A stretch of 64,000 bases of DNA from JBBRZM01 sp963813635 (GCA_963813635.1 CAWEZO010000007.1:930001-994000); one strand, 5' to 3'; shown: positions 1 to 10,443, counted from the first letter of the stretch. Numbers and translations: made by a program. The notes: generated from the sequence alone by a model not told the origin.

Positions 1-341
1 TCCGGCGCGGGTGCAGTGTCGGGTCGGCCTCGCCGCCACCGACGCCGAGCGTGCGCCCCGACCAGGCCGTCGGTGCGCATCAGACGAGCTACACGCTTGC
101 GGCCATGGCAACGGCCGGCCCGGCGAAGCTGCCCCTCGACCCGCGGCGCCCCATAGGTGCCACGCGACCGTTCATGAATCGCTCGGATCTCGACCACCAA
201 CTCGGCGTCACCGACCGCGCGTTCGGACGGCGGACGATCACGCCAGGCATAGAACCCCGATCGTGACACCTCGACGAGCTCGCAGAGCCGCTTCACCGGA
301 TAGCCGGCCACATGGTCCTCGACGAAACGGAAGCGGCTCAC
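1..341 (-). CDS. IS3-family transposase OrfB, partial (window edge)
   Basis: Reading leftward from a GTG at 341, the frame stays open to the window edge (about 113 codons). The translation has the HTH_21/rve N-terminal signature of IS3-family OrfB: an SRFRFVEDHVAGYPVKRLC start, then SGFYAW, IHERSRGTYGAPRV and RKRVARLMR. The DDE catalytic part lies outside the window. The GTG overlaps the OrfA stop by 2 bases. IS3 elements usually make an OrfAB fusion by programmed -1 frameshifting in this overlap. No disabling break is seen in the visible part. Confidence 0.85.
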   Translation of the reverse strand, partial: MSRFRFVEDHVAGYPVKRLCELVEVSRSGFYAWRDRPPSERAVGDAELVVEIRAIHERSRGTYGAPRVEGQLRRAGRCHGRKRVARLMRTDGLVGAHARRRWRRGRPDTAPAP

Positions 342-637
342 CGCGTCGTCTCCTTGGCGAAATAGGCGGCTGCCTTCCGCAAGATCTCCATGTCCATCTG
401 CAACTGGGCGTTCTCGCGTCGCAAGCGGCGCAGCTCGGAACGTTCCGACTCGGTCAACGCCTCCGGGTCCGCGTCGCGTTCTCGACGCTCCTGATCGGCA
501 CGCATCCAGTTCGCGAGCGTGTTGTCGCTGATCCCGAGACTTCGAGCAACCTCGACACGAGACCGACCCGACGAACGGACCAACTCGATCGCTTCACGCC
601 GGAACTCGGCCGGATACTTCGACGGACGACCCACCAT
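338..637 (-). CDS. IS3-family transposase OrfA
   Basis: A complete 99-residue protein of the HTH_8 (transposase_8) family. Residues 3-50 hold the helix-turn-helix (GRPSKYPAEFRREAIELV, then SRVEVARSLGISDNTLANW). Residues 62-95 form a leucine-zipper coiled coil rich in E, R and L (ELRRLRRENAQLQMDMEIL), used for OrfA and OrfAB multimerisation. The ATG at 637 has a strong GGAGGAAGGAG Shine-Dalgarno 5-6 bases upstream. The protein binds the IS ends and regulates or assists the OrfAB transposase. It looks intact. Confidence 0.92.
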   Translation of the reverse strand: MVGRPSKYPAEFRREAIELVRSSGRSRVEVARSLGISDNTLANWMRADQERRERDADPEALTESERSELRRLRRENAQLQMDMEILRKAAAYFAKETTR

Positions 638-886
638 GGGCTCCTTCCTCCAGGGTCTCCCCCAGAATCAGGTGTCCACGCAAGCGGGTCAACTCCAATC
701 CACCGATTTGAGGTTTCGTCTGGCTGATTTGTCGGTGAGGTGCGTGCGTCGCGTGTGTTTGAGTGCCGAGGGGCGGCTGGTGGGGTCGGTTTCGGTTCGT
801 GGTCGCCTGAGTGTGTGACGTTCGCCGCGCTCGAGGCGTGGTTCGCTGTTGGCCGTCCGTCTTTCGCGCTCGACGCGGTGCGATGC

Positions 887-2215
887 TCAGGTGAGCATCG
901 GGAGTGCGCGCAGCTTGTCGAGCGCGCTGAGGAACGCGTCGGCCCAGGGCCATCGTGCCGGGAGGCGAAGCGTGGATCGTCCGCTGCGGTTGACGACGCG
1001 GCCGGGCAACGCGAACAGCTTCGTTCGCATGGTGCGCGCGACCGTGAGCTGCGCGTCGGGATGCACCTCGCCGAGTCGGGCGGTCCAACGCATGAGGTTG
1101 TGAGCGAGCACCGCGCAGGCGAGCCAAGCGGCGTTGGCGAAGAACTTGCCGGATGGGCAGTGCGTGAGACCGGCACCCTCTTTGAGGTCACGGATCGCGA
1201 GTTCGACCGTGGCGTGATCGCGGTGGAACTGATCGACCTCGACGGTCGGCCGGTCGAGGTTGGTGATGAACGCGTGGTAGCGCCAGTCAGGCCACAGCTG
1301 CGCTTGGGTTGGGTCGATGAGGCGGGTGCGGCGCACCATAAGCCGGAACTCGCGTTGCCGCTTGTCGTGGCCGCGGGTCACGTAAGTGGTCTCGGCGACC
1401 GCGGCCTCACCGCCGTCGGGGTAGACGATCGGTGTCCACGACTGCTCGGGAATCGTCTCAATGCAGGCCCGCAGCGGCTTTCTCAACGCGACGGTGATGG
1501 ACCAATCGACCCCCAAGCGATCGAGCGTGTCGATCAGCGCATAGGACCAGAACCCCGAATCGGCGCGCAGCACGACCGCGCCGGTGGCGCCGGCGCGCCA
1601 CACCCGGGCGATCAGTTCTTCGACGAAACGCTGCACCCCACGTTGGCTCGATCCCTTGCGGAAGCGTGCGTGGAGCACCTCGCCGGTCTGGGCGCGAGTG
1701 GCGAGCAGCGGGTGGTAACCGAGCTGGCGGGTGTAGCCGTAGGCGGCACCCTGTTTCTGTTTGCCGTGCACCTCGCACATCGTCGAATCGAGATCGATCG
1801 TCATGGGGTCGGCGCCGGGGCCGGCCCCGGCATTCCACGCGCGCCGGAACGTCTCGGCGATGACCTTGTCGAGTTGACGGACATGCCCGAACGTGAACGC
1901 GCGCAAGAACGAGCCGAGCGTCGAGGGCGCCATCACCCGAAACGGCAACACTCGTTGCGTCGCGCCCGCGCGCAGTATGTCGGCGTGATCAATGTGCGTG
2001 CCGCCCGCCAAGATCGTCGCGACCAACGACAAGATCTTGCGGCCCGGACGCGACCCGCCGACCCGGCCCCGGAGCCGCACCGTCACGTTCACCAACGACT
2101 CAAGGCCAAGCCGGACCATCAGCGTGGCCGGCGCGATCAGACCCACGTTCGCGACCAGCGACTCGTCATCGAAGATCACCTCAACACGATCGATCCTGCG
2201 CGATACTCCACCCAC
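887..2215 (-). CDS. IS1380-family transposase
   Basis: DDE transposase of the IS1380 family (DDE_Tnp_1). It is about 442 residues from the chosen GTG and full length for the family. The likely catalytic acidic residues are D in DLDSTMCEV, D in LRADSGFWSYA and E in ATVELAIRDLKEG, the last being the YREK-like helix. I chose GTG 2215 because an AGGAGG Shine-Dalgarno lies about 8 bases upstream; a TTG at 2242 would add nine residues but has no better site. The frame is intact, so the element may be active. The serine-recombinase remnant stops being recognisable right at its upstream flank near 2340, which suggests the IS landed in that gene. Exact IS ends were not resolved. Confidence 0.93.
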   Translation of the reverse strand: MGGVSRRIDRVEVIFDDESLVANVGLIAPATLMVRLGLESLVNVTVRLRGRVGGSRPGRKILSLVATILAGGTHIDHADILRAGATQRVLPFRVMAPSTLGSFLRAFTFGHVRQLDKVIAETFRRAWNAGAGPGADPMTIDLDSTMCEVHGKQKQGAAYGYTRQLGYHPLLATRAQTGEVLHARFRKGSSQRGVQRFVEELIARVWRAGATGAVVLRADSGFWSYALIDTLDRLGVDWSITVALRKPLRACIETIPEQSWTPIVYPDGGEAAVAETTYVTRGHDKRQREFRLMVRRTRLIDPTQAQLWPDWRYHAFITNLDRPTVEVDQFHRDHATVELAIRDLKEGAGLTHCPSGKFFANAAWLACAVLAHNLMRWTARLGEVHPDAQLTVARTMRTKLFALPGRVVNRSGRSTLRLPARWPWADAFLSALDKLRALPMLT

Positions 2216-2216
2216 A

Positions 2217-2289
2217 GGAAGTGCCTCCTCGACTGGCGACAACGACGACGTAAGACACCGTCATCGTCCCAGCTCAGGAGGCACTTTCC
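2217..2289. repeat. Imperfect palindrome at the 5' side of the IS1380 transposase
   Basis: The arm at 2217-2236 (GGAAGTGCCTCCTCGACTGG) is matched by its near-perfect inverted copy at 2269-2289, with about 32 bases between them. The inner arm contains the transposase Shine-Dalgarno, so a transcript entering from outside could fold and mask translation. This is a common way for IS elements to avoid activation by read-through. It may also contain the terminal repeat of the element. Confidence 0.55.
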
Positions 2290-2349
2290 GCGGATACGCG
2301 AACTCGCTCAGCCACTACTCATCGGTGGATCGAGGCTAAGGGTTTGTGT

Positions 2350-2535
2350 CGCCCCTCCGTACTCCGCGGGGAACTTGCACCGGTAGTAGGCACGTCCGTT
2401 GTTCCACGACGCTTGCATCTTCCGACCGCATTGTGAGCAGCGCATCACGCCCGACAGCACGTAGGGATGGCGTGTCCGTTCTTTGCGGACTGCGGCACGT
2501 TGCGCGCTGGCGAAGACGTCCTGGGCGGCCTCGAA
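2350..2535 (-). pseudogene. Serine recombinase C-terminal zinc-ribbon remnant
   Basis: About 62 codons match the recombinase zinc beta-ribbon of large serine recombinases: RTRHPYVLSGVMRCSQCGRKM followed by NNGRAYYRCKFPAEYGG. The CxxC and the downstream C are zinc ligands. No catalytic serine domain is present. Recognisable sequence stops at about 2350, next to the IS1380 element, so this is a fragment of a phage- or ICE-type integrase cut by the IS. Confidence 0.65.
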
Positions 2536-2611
2536 GGTTCGGGTTCGATGCGGTCCGCACCAATCAGGGCAGCCACCGAAGCCCTTGCGCTCTCGCCGCA
2601 GCCTCGCCACG

Positions 2612-2797
2612 CGCAGAGTTCAGGCCGGTCTCTGCCCAGTCGTCGATGTGGCTGTGAGAGGCGCCAACCAGCGCTCGGCTCGCCGGGCCCACCGCGGCAG
2701 AGTTGAGGTAGGCCGCGTTGTCCGTTGCCGGGAACAGACTGCGAGCCTCACGTACGTCACCGATCGGACCCAGGTCTGCTTGGCCTTCCGTCCTCAC
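2612..2797 (-). pseudogene. Aminotransferase class-V N-terminal remnant
   Basis: The frame encodes ARSLFPATDNAAYLNSAAVG and then PASRA. This is the substrate-binding N-terminus typical of class-V PLP aminotransferases and cysteine desulfurases (a YLN.AAVGP pattern). The frame then loses similarity near 2612, and no lysine-containing PLP domain follows. It is probably the start of a gene truncated by the neighbouring recombination or IS events. Confidence 0.4.
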
Positions 2798-2798
2798 C

Positions 2799-3771
2799 TC
2801 AGAGCCAGTCCCGACGGCGGAAGATCAGGTAGAGGCAGCCGGACACGAGGACCATCAGCGTTGCGGAGGCTACGACACCCCAGGAGGTTCTCGAGCCGGG
2901 GAACGGGACGTTCATGCCGTAGTAGCCGGTGATGAGCGCGGGCACCGCGATGATCGCCGCCCAGCTGCTCACCTTCTTCACGATCTGGTTCTGGCGATAG
3001 TCCCGCAGGCTGAGGTTGGTCTCCACGATGGTGCTGACCAGGTCGCGGAGCGAATCGGAAGACTCGCTGACGCGCAGGATGTGGTCGTACACGTCTTGGT
3101 AGTACGGGTAGAGCTCTTCGGAGACGGCGCCGCGCTCACGGCGCATGAGGCTGCTCACTGCTTCGCGCATGGGGACCGCGAGACGGTGGAAGCGGACCAT
3201 GGCGCGGCGCATCTCGAACCAGTGCCGCTGTTGGGCGGGGTCGAGGGGACGTTCCGAGAAGATGCCGTCGCTGACCTCGTCGTAGTAGTCGTCGAATGCT
3301 TGGATGGCGTCGAAGTAGCCGTCGATCGACGGTGTCGAGCAGGCCGTAGAGCAAGAAGCTCACCCCGTGGACGGCGAGGTTGGGCGAGCGGTCCCATCGT
3401 TTGAGCACCGGGTCGATCGAGAATCCGTCGTTCTTGCGGACGGTGATGAGCCAACGCTCGTTGATGAACGCGTCGATCTCGGTCTCTTCGAGATTGCCAC
3501 CGCCGACGTCGAGGCGGACGGCATGGCAGGACAGGAAGAGGTGACTGGGGTAGCTGTCGAGCTTCGGCCGCTCGTGAGGCGCCAGCGCGTCTTCGACCGC
3601 GAGCTCGTGCAGGCCGAGCTCATCGTCGAGCTGGTGGAGGTGTTCCTCCGAGGGGGCACAGAAGTCCACCCACACCACCGTGTCGGGCTGCTCGAGGTAC
3701 TCGGAGACGTCGGCGACCGGGAAATCGTCGGCCTCGAGCACACCGTTGCGGTACACCCTGGTCATGGGCAT
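2799..3771 (-). CDS. corA: CorA-family magnesium/cobalt transporter (frameshifted)
   Basis: Divalent-cation channel of the CorA family in the inner membrane. The N-terminal cytoplasmic domain (MTRVYRNGVLEADDFPV, then AVEDAL...ERPKL) is in one frame. The C-terminal stalk helix and two membrane helices with the diagnostic YGMN loop motif (ITGYYGMNVPFPG) are in another. The frames change near 3325, where GTCGATCGACGGC seems to hold a 4-base duplication relative to the expected VDGYFDAI. Many genes here have such breaks, so an assembly error is likelier than a pseudogene. Start options are ATG 3771 and 3765. The gene is divergent from the rRNA operon. Confidence 0.88.
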
Positions 3772-4295
3772 CGCCCACGGTATTCCGCCATACCCACCGC
3801 GGTGAACTCCGAACGTGAAACGCCGTTCTTCATGGCCCGTATGAACCTGACGGCAAACTGACCCAGCGGGGCCCCGCGTTGACAGCGCAGGCCCGGAACC
3901 ATAAGCTGACAGGTCCGCTCGGAAAGTCATTTTTCCGCGCGGTTGACACGGACGCTCTTCGCTGCTGCCGATCTTGCGCGGTATCGCCCGAGGTCCCGGC
4001 GATGAGTGGGTGTCCGCTCGATGCGCTTCCGGCTCGCGCCGGCGCGGTCGGGCATGTGCTCCTTGAAAACGGAACAGTGATAGCCAAAAGCCAGTGTGGG
4101 CGTTTTGCCGACTGGGCCTCTCGAGGCGCGGTCTGTAGACGTCACCATCAATTCAAAATCACGCCGTTCGGCACCTTCCCGGTGACGAGCGACGTGCAGG
4201 TTGCCGGAACGGGTCAGTTACCCGGACCGGCGGCTCTCAACTGATCGAAGGCATCGGTCGATCGACCCTCGGGTCTGCCGGCCGGCGTCGAGATC
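3772..4295 (+). other. rRNA operon promoter and leader region, no gene
   Basis: No credible protein gene is seen in these 520 bases. They hold a near-consensus promoter (3879-3907), a second TTGACA at 3943-3948 with a poor -10, and an antitermination boxA-like sequence, TGCTCCTTGAAAACGGAAC, at 4057-4075. GC-rich stems next to the 16S 5' end are the likely RNase III processing region. Confidence 0.7.
3879..3907 (+). promoter_or_regulatory. rrn P1 promoter
   Basis: TTGACA at 3879-3884, a 17-base spacer, then TAAGCT at 3902-3907. This is a near-consensus housekeeping sigma promoter about 390 bases before the 16S gene, which fits an actinobacterial rrn promoter. Transcription would start near 3914. 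Confidence 0.7.
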
Positions 4296-6206
<1,911 letters not shown>

Positions 6207-6744
6207 AAGCTATAAAGAGCCAACGGCGGATGCCTTGGCGCCAGATGCCGATGAAGGACGTGGGTGGCTGCGAAAAGCCGCGGGGAGCTGTCGACCAAGC
6301 TTTGATCCGCGGATATCCGAATGGGGCAACCCGACTGGGGTCATGCCCAGTCACCCCTGCCTGAATAAAATAGGGCCGGGGAGGGCACCGGGGGAATTGA
6401 AACATCTCAGTACCCCGAGGAAGAAAAAGCAACAGCGACTCCCTGAGTAGCGGCGAGCGAAACGGGAAGAGCCTAAACCGTCGTAGTGGTACAGCCTGCC
6501 GGCGATGCTGCGACGGGGTCGTGGGATCCACCTGGGGCGACGGCAGTCGTTCCGAGGAGTTACAAAATCGATGCCTAGTGGAAGCGTTGTGGAAACTCGC
6601 GCCGTAGACGGTAAGAGCCCCGTACACGAAAGGTATCGATCTCCTGGTGGTGTTCCCGAGTAACACGGGATCCGGGAAAGCCCGTGTGAATCTGCGAGGA
6701 CCACCTCGTAAGGCTAAGTACAGTCTGGCGACCGATAGTGCACG

Positions 6745-6775
<31 letters not shown>

Positions 6776-7349
6776 GGGAGGGGAGTGAAATAGAACCTGA
6801 AACCGTTGGCTTACAAGCAGTCAGAGCGTCGTTTGTCGAGCTTCGGCTCGGCAAGCCGTGATGGCGTGCCTTTTGAAGAATGAGCCGGCGAGTTACCGTC
6901 TGTGGCGAGGTTAACCCGAGAGGGGGAGCCGGAGCGAAAGCGAGTCTGAATGGGGCGTTCAGTCGCAGGCGATAGACCCGAAGCCGAGTGATCTATCCAT
7001 GGGCAGGCTGAAGCGAGGGTAAGACCTCGTGGAGGGCCGAACCCACCAAGGTTGAAAACTTGGGGGATGACCTGTGGTTAGGGGTGAAAGGCCAAGCAAA
7101 CTCGGTGATAGCTGGTTCTCCCCGAAATGCATTTAGGTGCAGCGTCGTGCGTTCAGTATCGGAGGTAGAGCACTGGATGGTCTAGGGGGCCTACAAGCTT
7201 ACCAAAATCAGCCAAACTCCGAATGCCGATACTCCAGAGCACGGCAGTGAGACCATGGGGGATAAGCTTCATGGTCGAAAGGGAAACAGCCCAGAACGCC
7301 AGCTAAGGCCCCAAATTCTGTACTCAGTGGTAAAGGATGTGGGATTGCC

Positions 7350-7421
<72 letters not shown>

Positions 7422-8337
7422 CCTGCGCCGACAATGTAACGGGGCTCAAGTACAGAGCCGAAGCTGCGTCATTTCGTCTCTTCGGAGACGTGATGGGTAG
7501 GGGAGCGTCGATCTCAGCTGTGAAGCGGCTGCGCGAGCAGACGTGGAGCGTGGTCGAGTGCGAATGCCGGTATGAGTAGCGAACGAGGGGGGAGGAACCC
7601 CTCCGCCGAATGCCCAAGGGTTCCTGGGGAAGGCTCATCCGCCCAGGGTTAGTCGGGAGCTAAGGCGAGGCCGAGAGGCGTAGTCGATGCACAACAGGTT
7701 GATATTCCTGTACCACCATGTCCGCGCCAAACCCAAGCGGGGTTGCTAAGGGGCTGACCTTCGGGTCGAACCGACCCACCCCGCGACGGGTAGCGATGGG
7801 GCGACGCAGGAGGGTAGGTCTACCGGGCGCTGGTTGACCCGGGGTAAGCAGGTAGAGGGTCCGATAGGAAAATCCGTCGGGCGTAACCTCGAGATGTGAT
7901 GCCGAACCGTTTTAGGTGAAGTGACTGATCCCATGCTGCCGAGAAAAACCTCTAGTGAGCTGACATGGTGCCCGTACCCCAAACCGACTCAGGTGGGCAA
8001 GTAGAGAATACTAAGGCGATCGGGAGAACTCTGGTTAAGGAACTCGGCAAACTGCCCCCGTAACTTCGGAAGAAGGGGGGCCTTAGTAGGGTAAAGGGAC
8101 TAGCTCCCCGAGCCCGAGGAGGCCGCAGAGACCAGGGCCAAGCGACTGTTTACTAAAAACACAGGAGCGTGCGAAGTCGTAAGACGATGTATACGCTCTG
8201 ACGCCTGCCCAATGCTGGAAGGTTACGGGGAGGGGTTAGCCGCAAGGCGAAGCTCTGAACCTAAGCCCCAGTGAATGGCGGCCGTAAAGCATTGTTGCGG
8301 CTCTCGTGGAGTAATCCGTGAGAACAAACTCTGCTAT

Positions 8338-8963
8338 ATGCTGGAAACCCCGTGTATCCGGCGGTACTCGTTCATTGTCACACCCTCATGCGAGAGTGCG
8401 ACGGTGCGCAGTGAAAATCCGACCGGTGCGGACAATCAGCAGGAAAGGCCCAGTCCTTCGGACTGGCTGGACGCAATCCCGCATGACCTCGGTCATTACA
8501 TCGCGGGATTCGTCGACGGAGAAGGAAGCTTCAACGTTCCAATCCGTCGTGAGCGCGATCGGGGACTGCCCTGGCGTGTCTCGTTGTCGTTCAACGTGTC
8601 GCAGCTCGGCTCGGAAGCACCTGTGCTTCTGCAGTCGACTTCGGCGCCGGAACGGTGCGAGCACGTGGCGACGGTGTCTGGTACTTCGAGGTCACGAGGC
8701 TCGATGAGCTCGTCAGGAGGGCATTTCCCTTCTTCGAGCGATTTCAGCTTCGTGGTGCGAAGGCCAGTGACCTGGCGATCTTTCGTCAGATCACCGAGCT
8801 CGTCCAGGCAGGCCGGCACCTGTCGACCGACGGGATCATCGAAATCCTCGCCGTGCGAGGCCCGATGAACCGCGGCGGCAAGCGCCGGCGGAGTGATGAC
8901 GAGATCATCACGACGCTGAGGAATTGGGAATCCTCAGAGGCCATACGCAGAGCTCCCTCGTGA
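8338..8963 (+). CDS. LAGLIDADG homing endonuclease, intron-encoded, frameshifted
   Basis: Single-motif LAGLIDADG enzyme that would cut an intronless 23S allele and drive intron homing as a homodimer. The motif is YIAGFVDGEGSF around 8500-8535, with the metal-binding acidic residue D-G-E-G. The second half (VWYFEVTRLDELVRRAFPFF, then MNRGGKRR) is in another frame. The break is near 8641: one added T in ACTTCGGCGCC would restore the LLQSTFGAGTVRARG path typical of the family. ATG 8338 lies inside P3/P4 of the core; a later non-ATG start is possible. The stop overlaps the P7-P3 region. Frameshifts are widespread in this sequence, so real loss of the enzyme is not proven. Confidence 0.8.
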
Positions 8964-9003
8964 AGCAGAGGGATGAAGATATGGTCCACACCTCATATCC
9001 TTG

Positions 9004-9154
9004 TGGGATCCTCAGAGACTGCACGCTGGGCGCCACTCGAGCGGAAGCTTGAGTGGTGAAGATACAGTCCGATCTGCATGGCGACATGCAGAGTCAGGCA
9101 GAAATGACCTGGCCCCGGAATAGCAAGCCGGCTATTTGCGGAGTAACAAACATG
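9004..9154 (+). ncRNA. Orphan 3' half of a second group I intron (site 1923)
   Basis: A second J6/7-P7-P3'-P8-P7' module follows the first intron. It begins GGGATCCTCAGAG, matching the same place in the two complete cores. P7 is GACTG 9017-9021 with CAGTC 9065-9069. P8 is CCACTC 9033-9038 with GAGTGG 9051-9056. Its P3' strand GCTGGG (9025-9030) has no partner CCCAGC upstream, and there is no second P4-P6. It ends at G9154, immediately before CCTAAGGT. That fits a terminal omega-G at the known insertion site 1923. Its 5' half is missing. Confidence 0.65.
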
Positions 9155-9162
9155 CCTAAGGT

Positions 9163-9478
9163 AGACAACACCCAGAAACGTGCCTGGGTGCTGCCCCTCA
9201 ATACGGCGACGTATTGATGTGCAGCTGGCTATATGCTGGAAACCCCGAGCATCCGGTGGTACTTACAAAGTATGTAAGTGAAAATCCGTCCGGTGCGGGC
9301 AATCAGCAGGAAAGGCCGACGTTCGATCCCGACGGCGTCGGCGGCTCCAATCAGGAGCTGATCGCCGATGGGACTGAATCGATCGTCGGAATCCTCAGAG
9401 GCCATACGCCAGCCGACTCACGCCGATAGTGAGCCGAAGATATGGTCCTAGCCTCATGGCGACATGGGGACTCACTAG
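9163..9478 (+). ncRNA. Group I intron at 23S position 1931
   Basis: A 316-nt intron without an ORF. The exon junction is CCTAAGGT|AG...TAG|AGCGAAATTCC, so insertion follows U1931 and the intron ends in G9478. P1 pairs exon AGGU with GCCU at 9182-9185. P3 is GCTGGC 9224-9229 with GCCAGC 9408-9413. P4 is TGCTG 9234-9238 with CAGCA 9304-9308. P7 is GGCCAT 9400-9405 with ATGGTC 9442-9447. P8 is CTCAC/GTGAG. Core blocks are almost identical to the first intron (TATATGCTGGAAACCCCG, AATCAGCAGGAAAGGCC), so one probably arose from the other. Site 1931 is a known group I site in Thermotoga and Simkania. Confidence 0.88.
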
Positions 9479-9498
9479 AGCGAAATTCCTTGTCGGGT

Positions 9499-9824
9499 AA
9501 GTGAATTGCCCAGCACGGAGGTGACTCCGTGTGAAATCCCGCTCATAACGGCGAAGCCCTCACCGGCTGCCTCGCCCCAAGGACGAGGCGATAGACGGCG
9601 GGTAATGCCGTGGGAAGTCCTCTGCCTCCTCGGAGGCATGACCCCGTAACGACTGATCCCTTCGGGGAGAGGCCTCGGTCACTGTCACACCCCATCCGTA
9701 CGGTTGGAGCGTGGCAAATCTACGGCCGGGGCAACACGCGGGCTCTCAATCGAGAGGCTCATCCAGAGCCTTGATATTGAGATGAAGGCATAGTCTGCCC
9801 CTCTAGAAATAGAGGAATATGGCG
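9499..9824 (+). ncRNA. Group I intron at 23S position 1951
   Basis: A 326-nt insertion between exon TTGTCGGGT (ending U9498) and AAGTTCCGACC (from 9825); the intron ends in G9824. P1 is supported by exon GGGU pairing with GCCC at 9508-9511. A likely P7 is GACT at 9651-9654 with AGTC at 9792-9795. Its sequence is unlike the other two introns, so it belongs to a different group I lineage. There is no ORF. Site 1951 also holds a group I intron in Coxiella burnetii. Apart from P1 and P7 the helices were not fully traced. Confidence 0.82.
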
Positions 9825-10360
9825 AAGTTCCGACCTGCACGAATGGCGTAACGACTTGGCTACTGTCTCAACCAGAGACCCGGCGAAATTGCACTACGAG
9901 TAAAGATGCTCGTTTCCCGCAACAGGACGGAAAGACCCCGTGGACCTTTACTACAATTTGATGTTGGGTTTCGGTACGGATTGTGTAGGATAGGTGGGAG
10001 CCTGGGAAGCCGAGGCGTCAGCTTTGGTGGAGGCAACGTTGAAATACCACCCTTTTCGTGTTGAGGCTCTAACCCAGGCCCGTTATCCGGGTCGGGGACA
10101 GCGTCAGGTGGGTAGTTTGACTGGGGCGGTCACCTCCTAAAGAGTAACGGAGGTGCCCAAAGGTTCCCTCAGCCTGGTTGGCCATCAGGCGTCGAGTGCA
10201 AAGACACAAGGGAGCTTGACTGCGAGACTTACAAGTCGAGCAGGTGCGAAAGCAGGGCTTAGTGACCCGGCCGTGGCGTGTGGAAGCGCGGTCGATCAAC
10301 GGATAAAAGGTACCCCGGGGATAACAGGCTTATCTTGCCCAAGAGTCCACATCGACGGCA

Positions 10361-10399
<39 letters not shown>

Positions 10400-10409
10400 G
10401 TGAAGCATC

Positions 10410-10443
<34 letters not shown>

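Larger units (their letters stand above)
1..697 (-). mobile_element. IS3-family insertion sequence, left part outside window
   Basis: This span contains OrfA and the start of OrfB. The boundary on the orfA side is placed near 697, where the minus strand begins TGGAGTTGACCCGC, about 60 bases upstream of orfA. IS3 ends typically start with TG and carry an inverted repeat close to the gene. The other end is not visible, so neither the repeat pair nor the target duplication could be checked, and the 697 boundary is an estimate. Confidence 0.6.
8286..9154 (+). ncRNA. Composite group I intron insertion (E. coli 1911 to 1923) in 23S
   Basis: The 5' splice site is placed after U8285. The exon end GGCCGU pairs with a guide GCGGCU (8297-8302), giving P1 with the usual U-G wobble at the cut. 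A complete core follows. P3 is CTCTGC 8329-8334 with GCAGAG 8947-8952. P4 is TGCTG 8339-8343 with CAGCA 8437-8441. P7 is GGCCAT 8939-8944 with ATGGTC 8981-8986, with a CCCTC/GAGGG P8 between. The HEG lies between P6 and P7. After this core comes an orphan P7-P3'-P8 half from another intron, ending with G9154 just before exon CCTAAGGT. I infer two introns partly merged, so the true 3' splice site of the first is not visible. Confidence 0.75.

Noticed and set aside
740..2386. A 548-codon plus-strand frame across the IS1380 region
   Set aside because: It is the antisense shadow of the transposase. It has no family motifs, while the minus strand shows DDE motifs and a ribosome site.
3941..3971. 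Second rrn promoter at TTGACA 3943
   Set aside because: The hexamer is good, but at 16-18 bases spacing the -10 options (TGCCGA and neighbours) are poor, so I only mention it in the leader entry.
8286..9154. Twintron (intron inserted within an intron) explanation for the double 3' half
   Set aside because: An outer intron would need its own P3-P6. Only one P4-P6 set exists and its P3 pairs with the first 3' half, so a true nested pair is not supported.
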